Notes: a model not told the origin generated them from the letters alone. A DNA stretch of 39,561 nucleotides from an uncultured Clostridia bacterium (GCA_944387555.1 CALXFH010000012.1:1-39561), one strand, 5' to 3'. Shown: positions 16,039 to 25,448, counted from the first letter of the stretch. Numbers and translations: made by a program.

Positions 16039-16100
16039 ATTATATGGCAAATTTGTTAACACTACTAATAGTAATATAAATAATTTTAAGGAGGTAAAAA

Positions 16101-18338
16101 ATGGAATTTGAACAATGGAAAAATTTTAAGAAAGGTGATTGGCAAACAGAAATAAACGTTAGAGATTTTATACAACACAATTACACACCTTATGAAGGAG
16201 ATGACAGTTTTTTAGCTGGTCCTACTGAAAAAACTAAAAAACTTTGGAATGAAGTTTTGGAACTTTATAAAAAAGAGTCTAATTCAAAAGGCGGAGTATT
16301 AGATATAGATACAAAAACAATATCTACTATAACTGCTCATGATGCAGGTTATATTGATAAAGATTTAGAAGATATAGTTGGTCTTCAAACAGACGCACCT
16401 CTAAAAAGAGCAATTATGCCATTTGGAGGAATTCGTATAGTTGAAAAAGCTTGCGCAGCATATGATAGAAAAGTAGATGATGAAGTTGAAACTATATTCC
16501 ATAAATATAGAAAAACACACAACGATGGAGTATATAGTGTATATACACCAGATATTAGAGCTGCTAGAAGCTCACATTTAATTACAGGTCTTCCAGATGG
16601 ATATGGTCGTGGAAGAATTATAGGAGATTACAGAAGAGTTGCTCTATATGGTATAGATGTTTTAATAAAAGAAAAGCAAGATGAATTAGATGTTTTAAAT
16701 ACAGATGAATTAACTGAAGAAGTTATAAGATCAAGAGAAGAAATTAGTGAACAAATTAAAGCATTAAATGAATTAAAAGAAATGGCTGCTAAATATGGAT
16801 TTGATATTTCAAAACCAGCATCAAATGCTAAAGAAGCTGTTCAATGGCTATATTTTGGATATTTAGGAGCAATAAAATCACAAGATGGTGCTGCAATGAG
16901 CCTAGGTAGAACTTCTACATTCTTAGATATCTATTTTGAAAGAGACTTACAAAATGGTACTTTAACAGAAGAAGAAGCTCAAGAAATCATGGACCACTTT
17001 GTTATGAAATTAAGATTAGTTCGTTTCTTAAGAACACCAGAATATAATGAATTATTTAGTGGTGACCCTGTATGGGTAACAGAAAGTATTGGTGGTATGG
17101 GAATCGATGGTAGAACTTTAGTTACTAAAAACTCTTTCAGATTACTTCATACACTTCAAAACTTAGGACCTGCACCAGAACCAAACATGACAGTTCTATG
17201 GTCTACAAGATTACCTGAAGGATTTAAGAGATTTACAACTAATTTATCAATCAAAACATCATCTATTCAATATGAAAATGATGACTTAATGAGAATTACT
17301 TTAGGTGATGATTATGGAATAGCATGTTGTGTTTCTCCTATGAAAATTGGTAAACAAATGCAATTCTTTGGTGCAAGAGCTAACCTTGCTAAAACTCTAC
17401 TTTATGCAATTAATGGTGGTAGAGACGAAATGACAGGAAAACAAGTTACACCTAAATATGCACCAATTACTTCTGAATACTTAGACTATGACGAAGTTAT
17501 GGAAAAATTCAATCAAATGATGGATTATGTTGCAAAAATTTATATAAAAGCTTTAAATGCAATTCACTATATGCATGATAAATATTGTTATGAAGCTGAG
17601 GAAATGGCATTACATGATAGAGAAATTATTCGTACAATGGCTTGTGGTATTGCAGGTTTATCAGTTGTAGCAGATTCATTATCAGCTATCAAATATGCTA
17701 AAGTAAAAGTAATTAGAGATGAAACAGGACTTGCTGTTGATTACAAAGTTGAAGGTGACTTCCCTAAATTCGGAAATGACGATGATAGAGTTGATCAAAT
17801 AGCAGTAGACATTACTAAAAACTTTATGAACAAATTAAGAAAACATCAAACTTATAGACATTCAAAACATACATTATCTATTTTAACAATTACTTCAAAC
17901 GTAGTATATGGAAAAGCTACAGGAAATACTCCAGATGGTCGTAGAGCTGGAGAACCATTCGGACCTGGTGCTAACCCACTTCACGGAAGAGATACAAGCG
18001 GAGCATTAGCAGTTATGAACTCTATTGCAAAACTTCCATTTGATAGTGCAGAAGATGGTATTTCTTATACTTTCTCAATTACACCTGGAACATTAGGAAA
18101 AACAGATGAAGAAAAAATAGATAACTTAGTTAATATGCTTGATGGTTACTTTACACAAACTGGTCATCATATTAATGTAAATGTATTTGATAGAAGTCTA
18201 CTTTTAGATGCTATGGATCATCCTGAAAAATATCCACAACTTACAATTCGTGTTTCTGGATATGCAGTTCACTTTACAAAATTAACAAGAGAACAACAAT
18301 TAGATGTAATCCATAGAACAATTCATGAAAGAATATAA
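16101..18338 (+). CDS. pflB: Pyruvate formate-lyase (formate C-acetyltransferase)
   Basis: PflB splits pyruvate into acetyl-CoA and formate in anaerobic fermentation, using a glycyl radical. The 745-residue protein has the adjacent catalytic cysteines at 409-410 (GIACCVSPM) and the C-terminal radical loop [10 protein letters not shown] with Gly720 as radical site. The motif WEGFERG is replaced by [23 protein letters not shown], as in other clostridial and streptococcal PFLs. The start follows AAGGAGG. The activase follows 81 bp downstream, separated by a small hairpin. No CGG codon occurs in frame in this long gene. Confidence 0.97.
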   Translation: MEFEQWKNFKKGDWQTEINVRDFIQHNYTPYEGDDSFLAGPTEKTKKLWNEVLELYKKESNSKGGVLDIDTKTISTITAHDAGYIDKDLEDIVGLQTDAPLKRAIMPFGGIRIVEKACAAYDRKVDDEVETIFHKYRKTHNDGVYSVYTPDIRAARSSHLITGLPDGYGRGRIIGDYRRVALYGIDVLIKEKQDELDVLNTDELTEEVIRSREEISEQIKALNELKEMAAKYGFDISKPASNAKEAVQWLYFGYLGAIKSQDGAAMSLGRTSTFLDIYFERDLQNGTLTEEEAQEIMDHFVMKLRLVRFLRTPEYNELFSGDPVWVTESIGGMGIDGRTLVTKNSFRLLHTLQNLGPAPEPNMTVLWSTRLPEGFKRFTTNLSIKTSSIQYENDDLMRITLGDDYGIACCVSPMKIGKQMQFFGARANLAKTLLYAINGGRDEMTGKQVTPKYAPITSEYLDYDEVMEKFNQMMDYVAKIYIKALNAIHYMHDKYCYEAEEMALHDREIIRTMACGIAGLSVVADSLSAIKYAKVKVIRDETGLAVDYKVEGDFPKFGNDDDRVDQIAVDITKNFMNKLRKHQTYRHSKHTLSILTITSNVVYGKATGNTPDGRRAGEPFGPGANPLHGRDTSGALAVMNSIAKLPFDSAEDGISYTFSITPGTLGKTDEEKIDNLVNMLDGYFTQTGHHINVNVFDRSLLLDAMDHPEKYPQLTIRVSGYAVHFTKLTREQQLDVIHRTIHERI

Positions 18339-18376
18339 TTAAATAAACAAAAAAAGAGACAGAAAAAATAAAAAGT

Positions 18377-18402
18377 AAAAGGGGAATTAAGTTCCCCTTT
18401 AA
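18377..18402 (+). terminator. Hairpin between pflB and pflA
   Basis: AAAGGGGAA pairs with TTCCCCTTT, with a short loop and weak T tract. It probably attenuates or protects the pflB message, letting less pflA be made. This reading is inference. Confidence 0.55.
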
Positions 18403-18419
18403 TAATGTAAGGAGTTATT

Positions 18420-19157
18420 ATGAAAAAAGAAGAAAAAGATTTAAGATATTATGCAAAAGTTCATTCAATTGAATCACTTGGAACAGTAGATGGTCCAGGT
18501 ATTCGTTTTGTATTATTTTTACAAGGATGCCATTTAGAGTGTAAATACTGTCATAACAGAGATACTTGGGATATAAATGATGGACATTATCAATCTTTAG
18601 ATGATATATTTGATAAGATTATGAGATATAAAAATTATATATATCCAAGAGGTGGCGTTACTATTAGTGGTGGTGAACCACTTTTACAACATAAGTTTCT
18701 TTTTGAGTTATTTACTAAGTTAAAAAAAGAAAATATTCACACATGTATTGATACTTCTGGTATGGTCGCCTTAACAGATGATATAAAGAAATTAATAAAT
18801 GTAACTGATTTATTTTTATTAGATATTAAACATATTAATGATGAAAAGTGCAAGGACTTAGTTGGTCGTTCTAATAAACTTGAACTTGCTTTTGCAAGAT
18901 ACTTAAGTGATAATAATATTCCTATGTGGATTAGACAAGTATTAGTTCCAGGATACACAGATGATGAAGAAGATTTATTAAAATTAAGAGATTTTATTAA
19001 TTCCCTAAAAACTGTAGAAAGAGTAGAAATTTTACCATATCATAATATTGGAGCTTCTAAATGGAAAAATCTTGGCCTAGAATATCCTCTAGAAGGTGTT
19101 AGACAAGCAGATGATAAGGATGTTAAAAGAGCAAAAGAAATTTTAGGAATAAATTAA
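18420..19157 (+). CDS. pflA: Pyruvate formate-lyase activating enzyme (radical SAM)
   Basis: This 245-residue radical SAM enzyme makes the glycyl radical on PflB. The [4Fe-4S] cysteines are 37, 41 and 44 in GCHLECKYCHNRDTW, the CxxxCxxC pattern. SAM-binding motifs follow: GGVTISGGEPLLQ and CIDTSGM. The sequence IESLGTVDGPGIRFVLFLQGC is typical of PflA. It starts at an ATG after GTAAGGAGTTATT and forms an operon with pflB. Confidence 0.96.
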   Translation: MKKEEKDLRYYAKVHSIESLGTVDGPGIRFVLFLQGCHLECKYCHNRDTWDINDGHYQSLDDIFDKIMRYKNYIYPRGGVTISGGEPLLQHKFLFELFTKLKKENIHTCIDTSGMVALTDDIKKLINVTDLFLLDIKHINDEKCKDLVGRSNKLELAFARYLSDNNIPMWIRQVLVPGYTDDEEDLLKLRDFINSLKTVERVEILPYHNIGASKWKNLGLEYPLEGVRQADDKDVKRAKEILGIN

Positions 19158-19170
19158 TAGCTGTTTAATT

Positions 19171-19201
19171 GCTGTTTTTTGGGACGGGGTCAAAAAACAG
19201 C
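19171..19201 (+). repeat. REP-like hairpin, copy 2 (after pflA)
   Basis: This is the best copy of the family: a perfect 10-bp stem, GCTGTTTTTT with AAAAAACAGC, around GGGACGGGGTC. It begins 13 bp after the pflA stop and could act as its terminator. Confidence 0.75.
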
Positions 19202-19225
19202 ATATTTTTTTACTCTAGTACGAAT

Positions 19226-19259
19226 AAAGATGTATATATTCCTTCATATATACATCTTT
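19226..19259. terminator. Bidirectional terminator between pflA and the rloB-like gene
   Basis: AAAGATGTATATAT pairs with ATATATACATCTTT around a 6-nt loop, with a T run on the plus strand and an A-rich start that gives U on the other strand. Confidence 0.7.
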
Positions 19260-19269
19260 TAATAAATTA

Positions 19270-19294
19270 TTGTTTGCCTCGTCCTAAAAACAAC
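19270..19294 (-). repeat. REP-like hairpin, copy 3 (degenerate, after the rloB-like gene)
   Basis: On the minus strand TTGTTTTTAGGACGAGGCAAACAA has the family layout with shorter arms. It lies just after the stop of the rloB-like gene. Confidence 0.55.
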
Positions 19295-19305
19295 TAATTC
19301 ATTTT

Positions 19306-19980
19306 TTACTTTTTTATCATTTCATTTAATAAAATTCCAACATTAGAACCTAATTTGTTTTTTAATTCATATATATTTTCACTAAATTCTTTTTCATTTT
19401 CTATAGCCGTTTTTATTCTATTTTTAAATTTGTCGAAGTTTATATTTTTCTTGTTACAATAAAATATATTTGATAATTGAATTTCCAAAAACCTTTTATT
19501 CTTATTTATTTTTTTATTTTCCAATAATTCTTCTTCTTCGTACTCAAAGATTTTATTACTATGCATAAGAAGAAACAATTCAAATGTAGGATTTGTAACA
19601 TAAGCATAATATCCATAACTATTACATTTTTCTATGAATTCATCATATTGCTTCGGTTTAAAATTTTGCTTATCCCTATCTACTACAAAACATACTTTAT
19701 CTATATCCTTAGAATATGTGAATTTATCATTTTCTAAAGATTTATTAAAATTTTCAATTTTCTTTAAAGGATGACTTTGGCCTCGCTCCTGTTCTTCATT
19801 TTCAATTGGCACAATTTCAATTAAGTCTTTGATTCCTATCTCGTCTTTATTTTTCTTTACTCCTTGAAAATATTGTAATTCTGTTTTATCTCCTTCTGAA
19901 ATTATAAAATATTTGGATTTAGGCTCTCTATTCCCTCTTTTCCTTTCTAAATCTAATCCATTATTATTTACTATCCTCAT
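19306..19980 (-). CDS. RloB-like protein (AbiLii-type defence partner)
   Basis: This protein of about 224 residues has the RloB opening KYFIISEGDKTELQYFQGV, then VCFVVDRDKQ (an acidic strand) and NPTFELFLLMHS, the conserved blocks of RloB-like proteins, which have a Toprim-like fold. Such proteins pair with an AAA ATPase in the AbiL phage-defence type; action as a nuclease is inferred for the family. It overlaps the 3' end of the ATPase gene by 17 bp, so the two are coupled. I chose the ATG at 19980 after AGGTGA; a GTG at 19992 is the longer alternative. Confidence 0.8.
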   Translation of the reverse strand: MRIVNNNGLDLERKRGNREPKSKYFIISEGDKTELQYFQGVKKNKDEIGIKDLIEIVPIENEEQERGQSHPLKKIENFNKSLENDKFTYSKDIDKVCFVVDRDKQNFKPKQYDEFIEKCNSYGYYAYVTNPTFELFLLMHSNKIFEYEEEELLENKKINKNKRFLEIQLSNIFYCNKKNINFDKFKNRIKTAIENEKEFSENIYELKNKLGSNVGILLNEMIKK

Positions 19981-21367
19981 TCTCTTCATCACCTACTGGA
20001 AATATTGTTTCAAAAATTGGAACTCCTCCGTAACGTCCTTCTATATAAGCTTTATCTATTTTTTTATCAAACCTCTCATTATAATCTTCTAAAGAGTATA
20101 ACTCTGTTGGTCCATTTTTTTCTCTATTTGCAAACCATATTTCATCTCTTCTTAATAAATCAAAATTTAAAAGTCTTGACTCGTGTGTAGTAACTATTAA
20201 TTGTGTATTTTTGTCTTTAGTATTTGCTAGAAATCTTTTTACAAATTCATAAGTTAATTTTGGATGTAAACATCTATCTAGCTCATCTATAAAATAAACT
20301 TTTTCTTTATCTTTATGCATTAATACTTCTATTAAATCAAATAATCTTTGTGTTCCATCTGATTCCTCTGAGAATGTATATATACCATCATTATTTTTAT
20401 GTTTTAATGCCACCTTTTGAACAGTTAAATTATCTGGTGATGATTTTTTTAATATATACATTTCACTATTAATTCTAATGGAACCTTGTTGGAGTGTCTT
20501 TTTACTATTTTTTTTCAAATTCTCAACATATACTTTTTCTATTGTATTAATCATATCTTTTAAAATATCTGGTGGTATATTATTTTTAAGTTCTTGCATA
20601 TCTGAATCCACAAGTTTACACTCACTAATTCCTGTTCCAAATGTTGAAATTATTTCATTTATTTTATTTATATTTTCTTCTGATGAAAAATAAATACTAC
20701 TATCTAATCTAGAATTTGGAGAAATTATAACTAATGAATTTCTAAACCAATTAAATAAATTTCTAAAAATTGTTACATTATTATCTGGAAATTCTTCATA
20801 TAGAGTATCTTTATTTTTATTCATAATAGTTAAAAATAATATATTATCTTGGCTTTTCATATCTGAATAATATACATTAATTCTATTAATTATATCTTTA
20901 TTATTATCAAAATATTTTTCATTTAATTCAATATCTTCATTTAGTTTTCTGACATATATAAGAACTTCTTTATTTTTTGTCTTATCTAATTCATATAGCC
21001 ATTCGGCTTTTATACTATTCTCAGATAAAAACATATCCAAACCATAAGCATAATATTTATTATTTATCTTTACTTCAAATTCAAATGTTGATATTTTATC
21101 TTTATTTTTATTATGAATTCTACAATATAAATTTGCAGTATTAAAAGTTACTCCATGTAATATTATACTTTTACTAAAATCGATAGCTTTTAATAAATTA
21201 GATTTTCCTGAAGCATTTGCCCCATATAATGCTGAAAATTTTAATAATTTTAAATTTCCATCATCTATAAGTTGTTCCTCTTTTTTCTTCATTGCTCCTG
21301 CTATCATAGATATTTGTTGCTCTTTATTAAAAGATAAAAAATTTGAAACTTTATATCTAATTAACAT
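19964..21367 (-). CDS. AAA ATPase, RloA/AbiLi-like, OLD-type P-loop
   Basis: This 467-residue ATPase has the Walker A motif LYGANASGKSNLLKAI (near residue 50), preceded by the SNFLSFNKEQQISM opening typical of this ATP-binding family. The signature EESDGTQRLFDLI is followed by Walker B VYFIDELDRCLHP and the TQLIVTTHESRLL block. The C-terminus DKAYIEGRYGGVPIF is typical of AbiLi/RloA proteins. With the RloB-like partner it matches the two-gene AbiL-type abortive-infection layout. It is flanked by hairpin repeats and followed by a variable-protein locus, consistent with an accessory island. Experimental activity in this clade is unknown. Confidence 0.85.
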   Translation of the reverse strand: MLIRYKVSNFLSFNKEQQISMIAGAMKKKEEQLIDDGNLKLLKFSALYGANASGKSNLLKAIDFSKSIILHGVTFNTANLYCRIHNKNKDKISTFEFEVKINNKYYAYGLDMFLSENSIKAEWLYELDKTKNKEVLIYVRKLNEDIELNEKYFDNNKDIINRINVYYSDMKSQDNILFLTIMNKNKDTLYEEFPDNNVTIFRNLFNWFRNSLVIISPNSRLDSSIYFSSEENINKINEIISTFGTGISECKLVDSDMQELKNNIPPDILKDMINTIEKVYVENLKKNSKKTLQQGSIRINSEMYILKKSSPDNLTVQKVALKHKNNDGIYTFSEESDGTQRLFDLIEVLMHKDKEKVYFIDELDRCLHPKLTYEFVKRFLANTKDKNTQLIVTTHESRLLNFDLLRRDEIWFANREKNGPTELYSLEDYNERFDKKIDKAYIEGRYGGVPIFETIFPVGDEENEDSK

Positions 21368-21550
21368 ATAAAATCCTCCTTCCAGATATCTAAATATATT
21401 ATATGTGATTTTTTCACTCTTGTCAATTATATTGTATGTATATTTTTAAAAAATATTATTATGTTGAGTGATTTTTTCTCTTTTATATCGTAAATATGTT
21501 GAATATCAAATTCAATATAAAAAATTTCAAACCAATTCTTATATATCTTT

Positions 21551-21787
21551 TTAGTCTTGTTCTGCTGTATCAAACATTTCATCTGAAAAAAATTCTCTTA
21601 ATGTTATATTAAATCCTTCACAAATGTGAAGTAATGTATCTATTTTTAATAATTCAGTTTTCCCACTCATAAAAGTTGAAATTGTTGAACAAGGTATTCC
21701 TGACATCTTGCAAAGTTTCCAAACATTCATATTTTTTTCTTTCAAATAATATTTTATTCTTTTTCTAATAGCATCTGATAATCTCAT
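21551..21787 (-). CDS. Small Cro/CI-type regulator
   Basis: This 78-residue protein is essentially one helix-turn-helix domain (ADAIRKRIKYYL-like start, then NVWKLCKMSGIPCSTISTFMSG) with an acidic tail DEMFDTAEQD. It is divergent from the pilin-like variable gene at 21981, with 193 bp between. The ATG follows GGAGGAAAAG. It probably regulates itself and possibly the divergent promoter. In the 183 bp between it and the ATPase gene I see only AT-rich sequence. Confidence 0.8.
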   Translation of the reverse strand: MRLSDAIRKRIKYYLKEKNMNVWKLCKMSGIPCSTISTFMSGKTELLKIDTLLHICEGFNITLREFFSDEMFDTAEQD

Positions 21788-21877
21788 TCTTTTCCTCCAA
21801 AACCTTTAAATTCTAATGAAATTATATATAAATGCTTATCCTTAATACTTTGGTTAATTGAAAATTTAAAAAATATT

Positions 21878-21957
21878 TTCAATTTGTCGAACTAGTTTGT
21901 TGCATTGAAGTTTTTGTTATGTTATACTAAAAGTACTTCAATTTGCCAAACTAGTTT
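21878..21957 (+). promoter_or_regulatory. Promoter of the variable-protein gene, flanked by direct repeats
   Basis: TTGCAT (21900-21905) and TATACT (21923-21928) have 17 bp spacing. A 21-bp direct repeat, TTCAATTTGYCRAACTAGTTT, lies at 21878-21898, touching the -35, and again at 21937-21957, just after the expected start site. The first copy contains TGTCGAA, a Spo0A-type box. Two copies bracketing a promoter look like operators, possibly for the divergent regulator. Confidence 0.6.
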
Positions 21958-21980
21958 TTTAAAAGAAAGGATTTGATAAG

Positions 21981-23144
21981 ATGAAATATTCAAAAGAAAA
22001 ACAAACAAAAAACAAAGGAATTACACTAATTGCGTTAGTGATTACAATAATTGTTCTTTTAATACTTGCAGGAGTAAGTATTGCAATGTTAACAGGACAA
22101 AATGGAATATTAACTCAAGCACAAAAAGCTAAAACAGAAACAGAGAATGCAGCGCAAAATGAAGCAGTAGCATTAAATCAAATAGAGCAAGAATTAATAA
22201 AGCAAACAGGTGGAGAAACATCAGGAGGAGGTACAACAGGAAGTACACTTGAAACTGTAACAGGAACGGAGACAAGTAATACAACAGTACAAGATAGTCG
22301 AGAAAATAAAGTAGTAGTACCTGCAGGCTTTAAGGTTGTAAATCCAACAGATAATGTAGAAAATGGAATAGTAATAGAGGATGTATCAGCAAAAGATAGT
22401 ACAACAGCAGGAAGCCAATTCGTATGGATACCAACAGGAACAATTCATACAAGCAAAGGAGATATAACAATTAATTTAGATAGATATACTTTTGCAAGTA
22501 ATGGAAATGAAACATCACAAGGAAATAATGATATAGATGAATATAATGCTTACCCTTGCCAAGAATTAACAAGTTCAATATATGGAAATACAACAGCAAA
22601 AGAATTAGACACATTTTTATCAAAAGCAGGAACAACAGGGGGATTTTATATAGGAAGATATGAAGCAAGAGATGGAGTAACAACTAGTGCAAGAACAAGT
22701 TCAACAAGTGATACAAATCAAGTTGTTACAAAAGCTAGTAGTTTTGTATATAATTACGTAACACAACCTCAAGCAGCTAGTTTAAGCCAAAATATGTATA
22801 GTAGTAGCAATTTTACTAGTGATTTGATAAATAGTTATGCTTGGGATACAGCACTAGTATTTATACAAAAATGTTCAGTAGATACAGATTATTCACAGCA
22901 AAATAGTTTAAATACAGGAAGTTTAGCAACAACAGGAACAACAAATGACGTACAATGCAATATATATGATATGGCAAGTAATTGTTTGGAATGGTCAACA
23001 GAAACAGCTAGAAATAGCAGTAGCCCTTGTGTTTATAGGGGAGGCTATTACGGCAATAGTGGCTACTTGGCAAGTACTCGCGACGGCACCGCTACAGGCA
23101 GCACCTACGACGTCCCTTCTTTCCGCCCACTTTTGTATTTGTAG
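21981..23144 (+). CDS. Pilin-like variable protein with C-type-lectin (formylglycine-enzyme-like) domain
   Basis: This 387-residue surface protein has a type IV pilin-like N-terminus: basic leader, Gly, then the hydrophobic stretch ITLIALVITIIVLLILAGVS and a helix to about residue 75. A Gly/Thr linker follows, then a formylglycine-generating-enzyme-like C-type lectin fold (FVWIPTG, GGFYIGRYEA, ECLEWSTE-like NCLEWSTET, VYRGGYYG, SFRPLLYL). The last 37 codons are unusually rich in codons ending in C (GGC, TAC, GAC, ACC, CGC), unlike the rest. Such NNC codons and an FRPLLYL end are the hallmark of retroelement-diversified lectin proteins. The ligand is unknown. It has its own promoter with bracketing repeats. 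Confidence 0.82.
   Translation: MKYSKEKQTKNKGITLIALVITIIVLLILAGVSIAMLTGQNGILTQAQKAKTETENAAQNEAVALNQIEQELIKQTGGETSGGGTTGSTLETVTGTETSNTTVQDSRENKVVVPAGFKVVNPTDNVENGIVIEDVSAKDSTTAGSQFVWIPTGTIHTSKGDITINLDRYTFASNGNETSQGNNDIDEYNAYPCQELTSSIYGNTTAKELDTFLSKAGTTGGFYIGRYEARDGVTTSARTSSTSDTNQVVTKASSFVYNYVTQPQAASLSQNMYSSSNFTSDLINSYAWDTALVFIQKCSVDTDYSQQNSLNTGSLATTGTTNDVQCNIYDMASNCLEWSTETARNSSSPCVYRGGYYGNSGYLASTRDGTATGSTYDVPSFRPLLYL
23030..23141 (+). other. Probable diversity-generating retroelement variable region
   Basis: The 3' end of the lectin gene switches sharply to G/C-rich NNC codons from GTG TTT ATA GGG onward and ends at CCGCCCACTTTTGTATTTG. In known retroelements, A positions of template AAC codons are randomised, giving such NNC codons. 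No template repeat or reverse transcriptase is visible in this window, so the machinery would have to act from elsewhere. Confidence 0.6.
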
Positions 23145-23243
23145 TACTGAATGCTAAAGCCGTTTACTAAAAATAGTAGAAAAAGTAATTTTAGTACTAA
23201 ACTGCTACCGCAGTGGTCGAAAGTTAGAGTGTGCAAAGTAAAT

Positions 23244-23303
23244 GAAGATGGTGTATTATATAGTGTGTAAATTATAAAGCACACTATATAATACACCATC
23301 TTC
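23244..23303. repeat. 24-bp perfect inverted repeat
   Basis: A 24-bp arm (23244-23267) and its exact reverse complement (23280-23303) enclose a 12-nt AT loop. The arm begins GAAGATGGTGTATTATATAG. It lies about 100 bp after the variable region and abuts a remnant lectin coding fragment, suggesting a small palindromic insertion or a target-site hairpin. Confidence 0.75.
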
Positions 23304-23370
23304 AAGTAATCGTAGTAATTTAGATACAGCCCATAGTACTATTAATTATTCATTCAGACCAATCTTATAG
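23302..23370 (+). pseudogene. 3' remnant of a second lectin-type variable gene
   Basis: The 23 codons before TAG read SSNRSNLDTAHSTINY then SFRPIL, the typical final strand of this lectin family (compare SFRPLLYL in the intact gene). No start or upstream domain is present; the fragment begins at the 24-bp palindrome. It looks like the tail of a second target gene lost by deletion or insertion. The rest of 23371-23568 holds a hairpin and no gene. Confidence 0.55.
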
Positions 23371-23511
23371 CTATAATAAACAAAAGAAAAATATTAGAAT
23401 ATTATATCAAATTCTAGAATGAAAATAAAATAGTTTTTAAAATGATTTTCCTTCTTCATTTATTAATAAAACTGTTTAACCTTATTTTTAGGTTAAATGG
23501 TTTATTTTTTT

Positions 23512-23556
23512 AAGAAAAAATGTATGTACATGTAAAAATACATACATCTTTTTATT
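23512..23556 (-). terminator. Terminator of the metal ATPase gene
   Basis: On the minus strand AAGATGTATGTA pairs with TACATACATTTTTT after a short loop, ending in a T run. Confidence 0.7.
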
Positions 23557-23568
23557 TATAAATTTTCT

Positions 23569-23600
23569 GCTGTTTATTGACCCCGTTCTAAAAAACAACA
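23569..23600 (-). repeat. REP-like hairpin, copy 4 (after the metal ATPase gene)
   Basis: On the minus strand TGTTGTTTTTTAGAACGGGG TCAATAAACAGCA begins right at the stop codon and precedes the terminator, as in copies 5 and 6. Confidence 0.7.
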
Positions 23601-25439
23601 TTATTTTGCTCCCAATGCTCTTAATGAATTTATTATTGCAAGTACTGAAACACCTACATCTGCAAAAACTGCTTCCCACATTGTACTTACTCCGAAAGCT
23701 GTTAATATTAGAACTAGTACTTTAACTGCTATTGCAAAAATAATATTTTGTTTTACAATTCTCATTGTTTTTTTAGATATCTTAATTGCTGTTCCTATTT
23801 TTGATGGCTCATCTGTCATAATAACAATATCTGCTGCTTCTATTGCCGCATCTGAGCCTAAACCTCCCATTGCAATTCCTATATCTGAAATTGCTAAGAC
23901 TGGAGCATCATTTATACCATCTCCTACAAATACTAACTTTCCTTTTTCAGATTTATCTTTCATTAATTCTTCTACTTTTTCAACTTTTCCATCTGGTAAT
24001 AGTTCTGTATAAACTTTATCTAAGCCTAATTCTTTTGCAACATTTTCACCAACTTCTTTTTTATCTCCTGTTAACATTACGGTTTCTTTTATATTATTTG
24101 CTTTTAATGTTTTTATTGCTTTAAATGAATCTTCTTTTATCTTATCCGCAATTACAATATATCCTGCATATTTATTATCAATTGCTACATACAAAATTGT
24201 ACCTATTTCATTACAAGGAGTATAATCAATATTTTTTTCTTTCATTAATTTATCATTTCCAATTAATACTTGTTTTCCTTCTACATTTGATACTACTCCT
24301 CTTCCTGATAACTCTTCTGTATTTGAAATACTACTTTGATTAATTTCTTTTTTATAGGCATTTCTTAAAGATACTGAAATTGGATGGTTTGAATTACTTT
24401 CTGCATATGTTGCATATTTCAATAATTCTTCTTGTGACATTCCAATAGCTTCTACTTTTTGTACTTCAAATACACCTTCTGTTAATGTTCCTGTTTTATC
24501 AAAAACAACTATCTCTGTACTTGCCAATGCTTCTAAGTAATTACTTCCTTTAACCAAAACTCCTATTTTAGAAGCTCCACCTATTCCACCAAAGAAGCCT
24601 AATGGTATTGATATTACTAATGCACAAGGGCAAGATACAACTAAGAATGTTAATGCACGATATAGCCACTCCCTAAATTCTCCCATATTTAATACAAATG
24701 GTGGAATTATAGCAAGTAATACTGCTATTATTACAACAATTGGTGTATAATATTTTGCAAATTTAGTTATGAAATTCTCTGATTTAGTTTTTTTACTACT
24801 TGCATTTTCAACTAAATCTAGTATTTTGCTTACTGTAGATTCTCCAAATTCTTTTTCAACTTTTATAGTAAGTAATCCATTTTTATTAATACATCCACTT
24901 AATACTTTATCTCCTACATTTACTTCTTTTGGTAATGACTCTCCTGTTAAAGCTGAGGTATCTATCATAGAATTACCTTCCACTACAATTCCATCTAAAG
25001 GTATCTTTTCACCTGGTTTTACAACTATGTTTTCCCCAATTTTTACATCTTCTGGGGATACTTTTTCTATATTTCCATTACGTCTTACAAATGCTATATC
25101 TGGTCTTATATCCATAAGACTTGTAATTGATTTCCTTGATTTATCAACTGCATAATCTTGGAACAATTCTCCTACTTGGTAAAACAACATAACAGCAACA
25201 GCTTCTGGAAATTCTCCAATAGCAAAAGCACCTATTGTCGCTACTGCCATTAAGAAATGCTCATCAAAAACCTTGCCTCTAAATATATTCTTAATCGCCT
25301 TCCAAACAATTTCTAACCCCACTATTAAATAAGCAATTACATACAAGACTTTATTTATTAAATCATTTCCAAATGGTGCTATCATTGCTATTAAAAACAA
25401 TATAAATGAAATTATTATTTGTATTAAACTCTTTTTCAT
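23601..25439 (-). CDS. cadA: Heavy-metal P1B-type ATPase (CadA/ZntA-like)
   Basis: This 612-residue efflux pump uses ATP to expel divalent soft metals (Zn/Cd/Pb type). Motifs: actuator TGES, the transmembrane metal site SCPCALVISIPLGFFGGIGG, the phosphorylation site DKTGTLTEG, the SNHPIS loop of the nucleotide domain and GDGINDAPVLAISDIGIAMG. It lacks the N-terminal metal-binding domain common in CadA, starting directly at the first membrane helices. CPC plus the final ALRALGAK-type end favours Zn/Cd over Cu. It lies 9 bp downstream of the CadC-like regulator gene. Confidence 0.93.
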   Translation of the reverse strand: MKKSLIQIIISFILFLIAMIAPFGNDLINKVLYVIAYLIVGLEIVWKAIKNIFRGKVFDEHFLMAVATIGAFAIGEFPEAVAVMLFYQVGELFQDYAVDKSRKSITSLMDIRPDIAFVRRNGNIEKVSPEDVKIGENIVVKPGEKIPLDGIVVEGNSMIDTSALTGESLPKEVNVGDKVLSGCINKNGLLTIKVEKEFGESTVSKILDLVENASSKKTKSENFITKFAKYYTPIVVIIAVLLAIIPPFVLNMGEFREWLYRALTFLVVSCPCALVISIPLGFFGGIGGASKIGVLVKGSNYLEALASTEIVVFDKTGTLTEGVFEVQKVEAIGMSQEELLKYATYAESNSNHPISVSLRNAYKKEINQSSISNTEELSGRGVVSNVEGKQVLIGNDKLMKEKNIDYTPCNEIGTILYVAIDNKYAGYIVIADKIKEDSFKAIKTLKANNIKETVMLTGDKKEVGENVAKELGLDKVYTELLPDGKVEKVEELMKDKSEKGKLVFVGDGINDAPVLAISDIGIAMGGLGSDAAIEAADIVIMTDEPSKIGTAIKISKKTMRIVKQNIIFAIAVKVLVLILTAFGVSTMWEAVFADVGVSVLAIINSLRALGAK

Positions 25440-25448
25440 GACTTCCTC

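Noticed and set aside
16040..16080. Rex operator before pflB
   Set aside because: Only one TTGTTAA half-site is present; the second half is missing.
23105..23305. Minus-strand ORF across the variable region end
   Set aside because: It is a shadow of the lectin gene and the palindrome, with no ribosome site.
23145..23600. Template repeat or reverse transcriptase next to the variable region
   Set aside because: No ORF with reverse-transcriptase motifs and no second copy of the variable region was found in the window.
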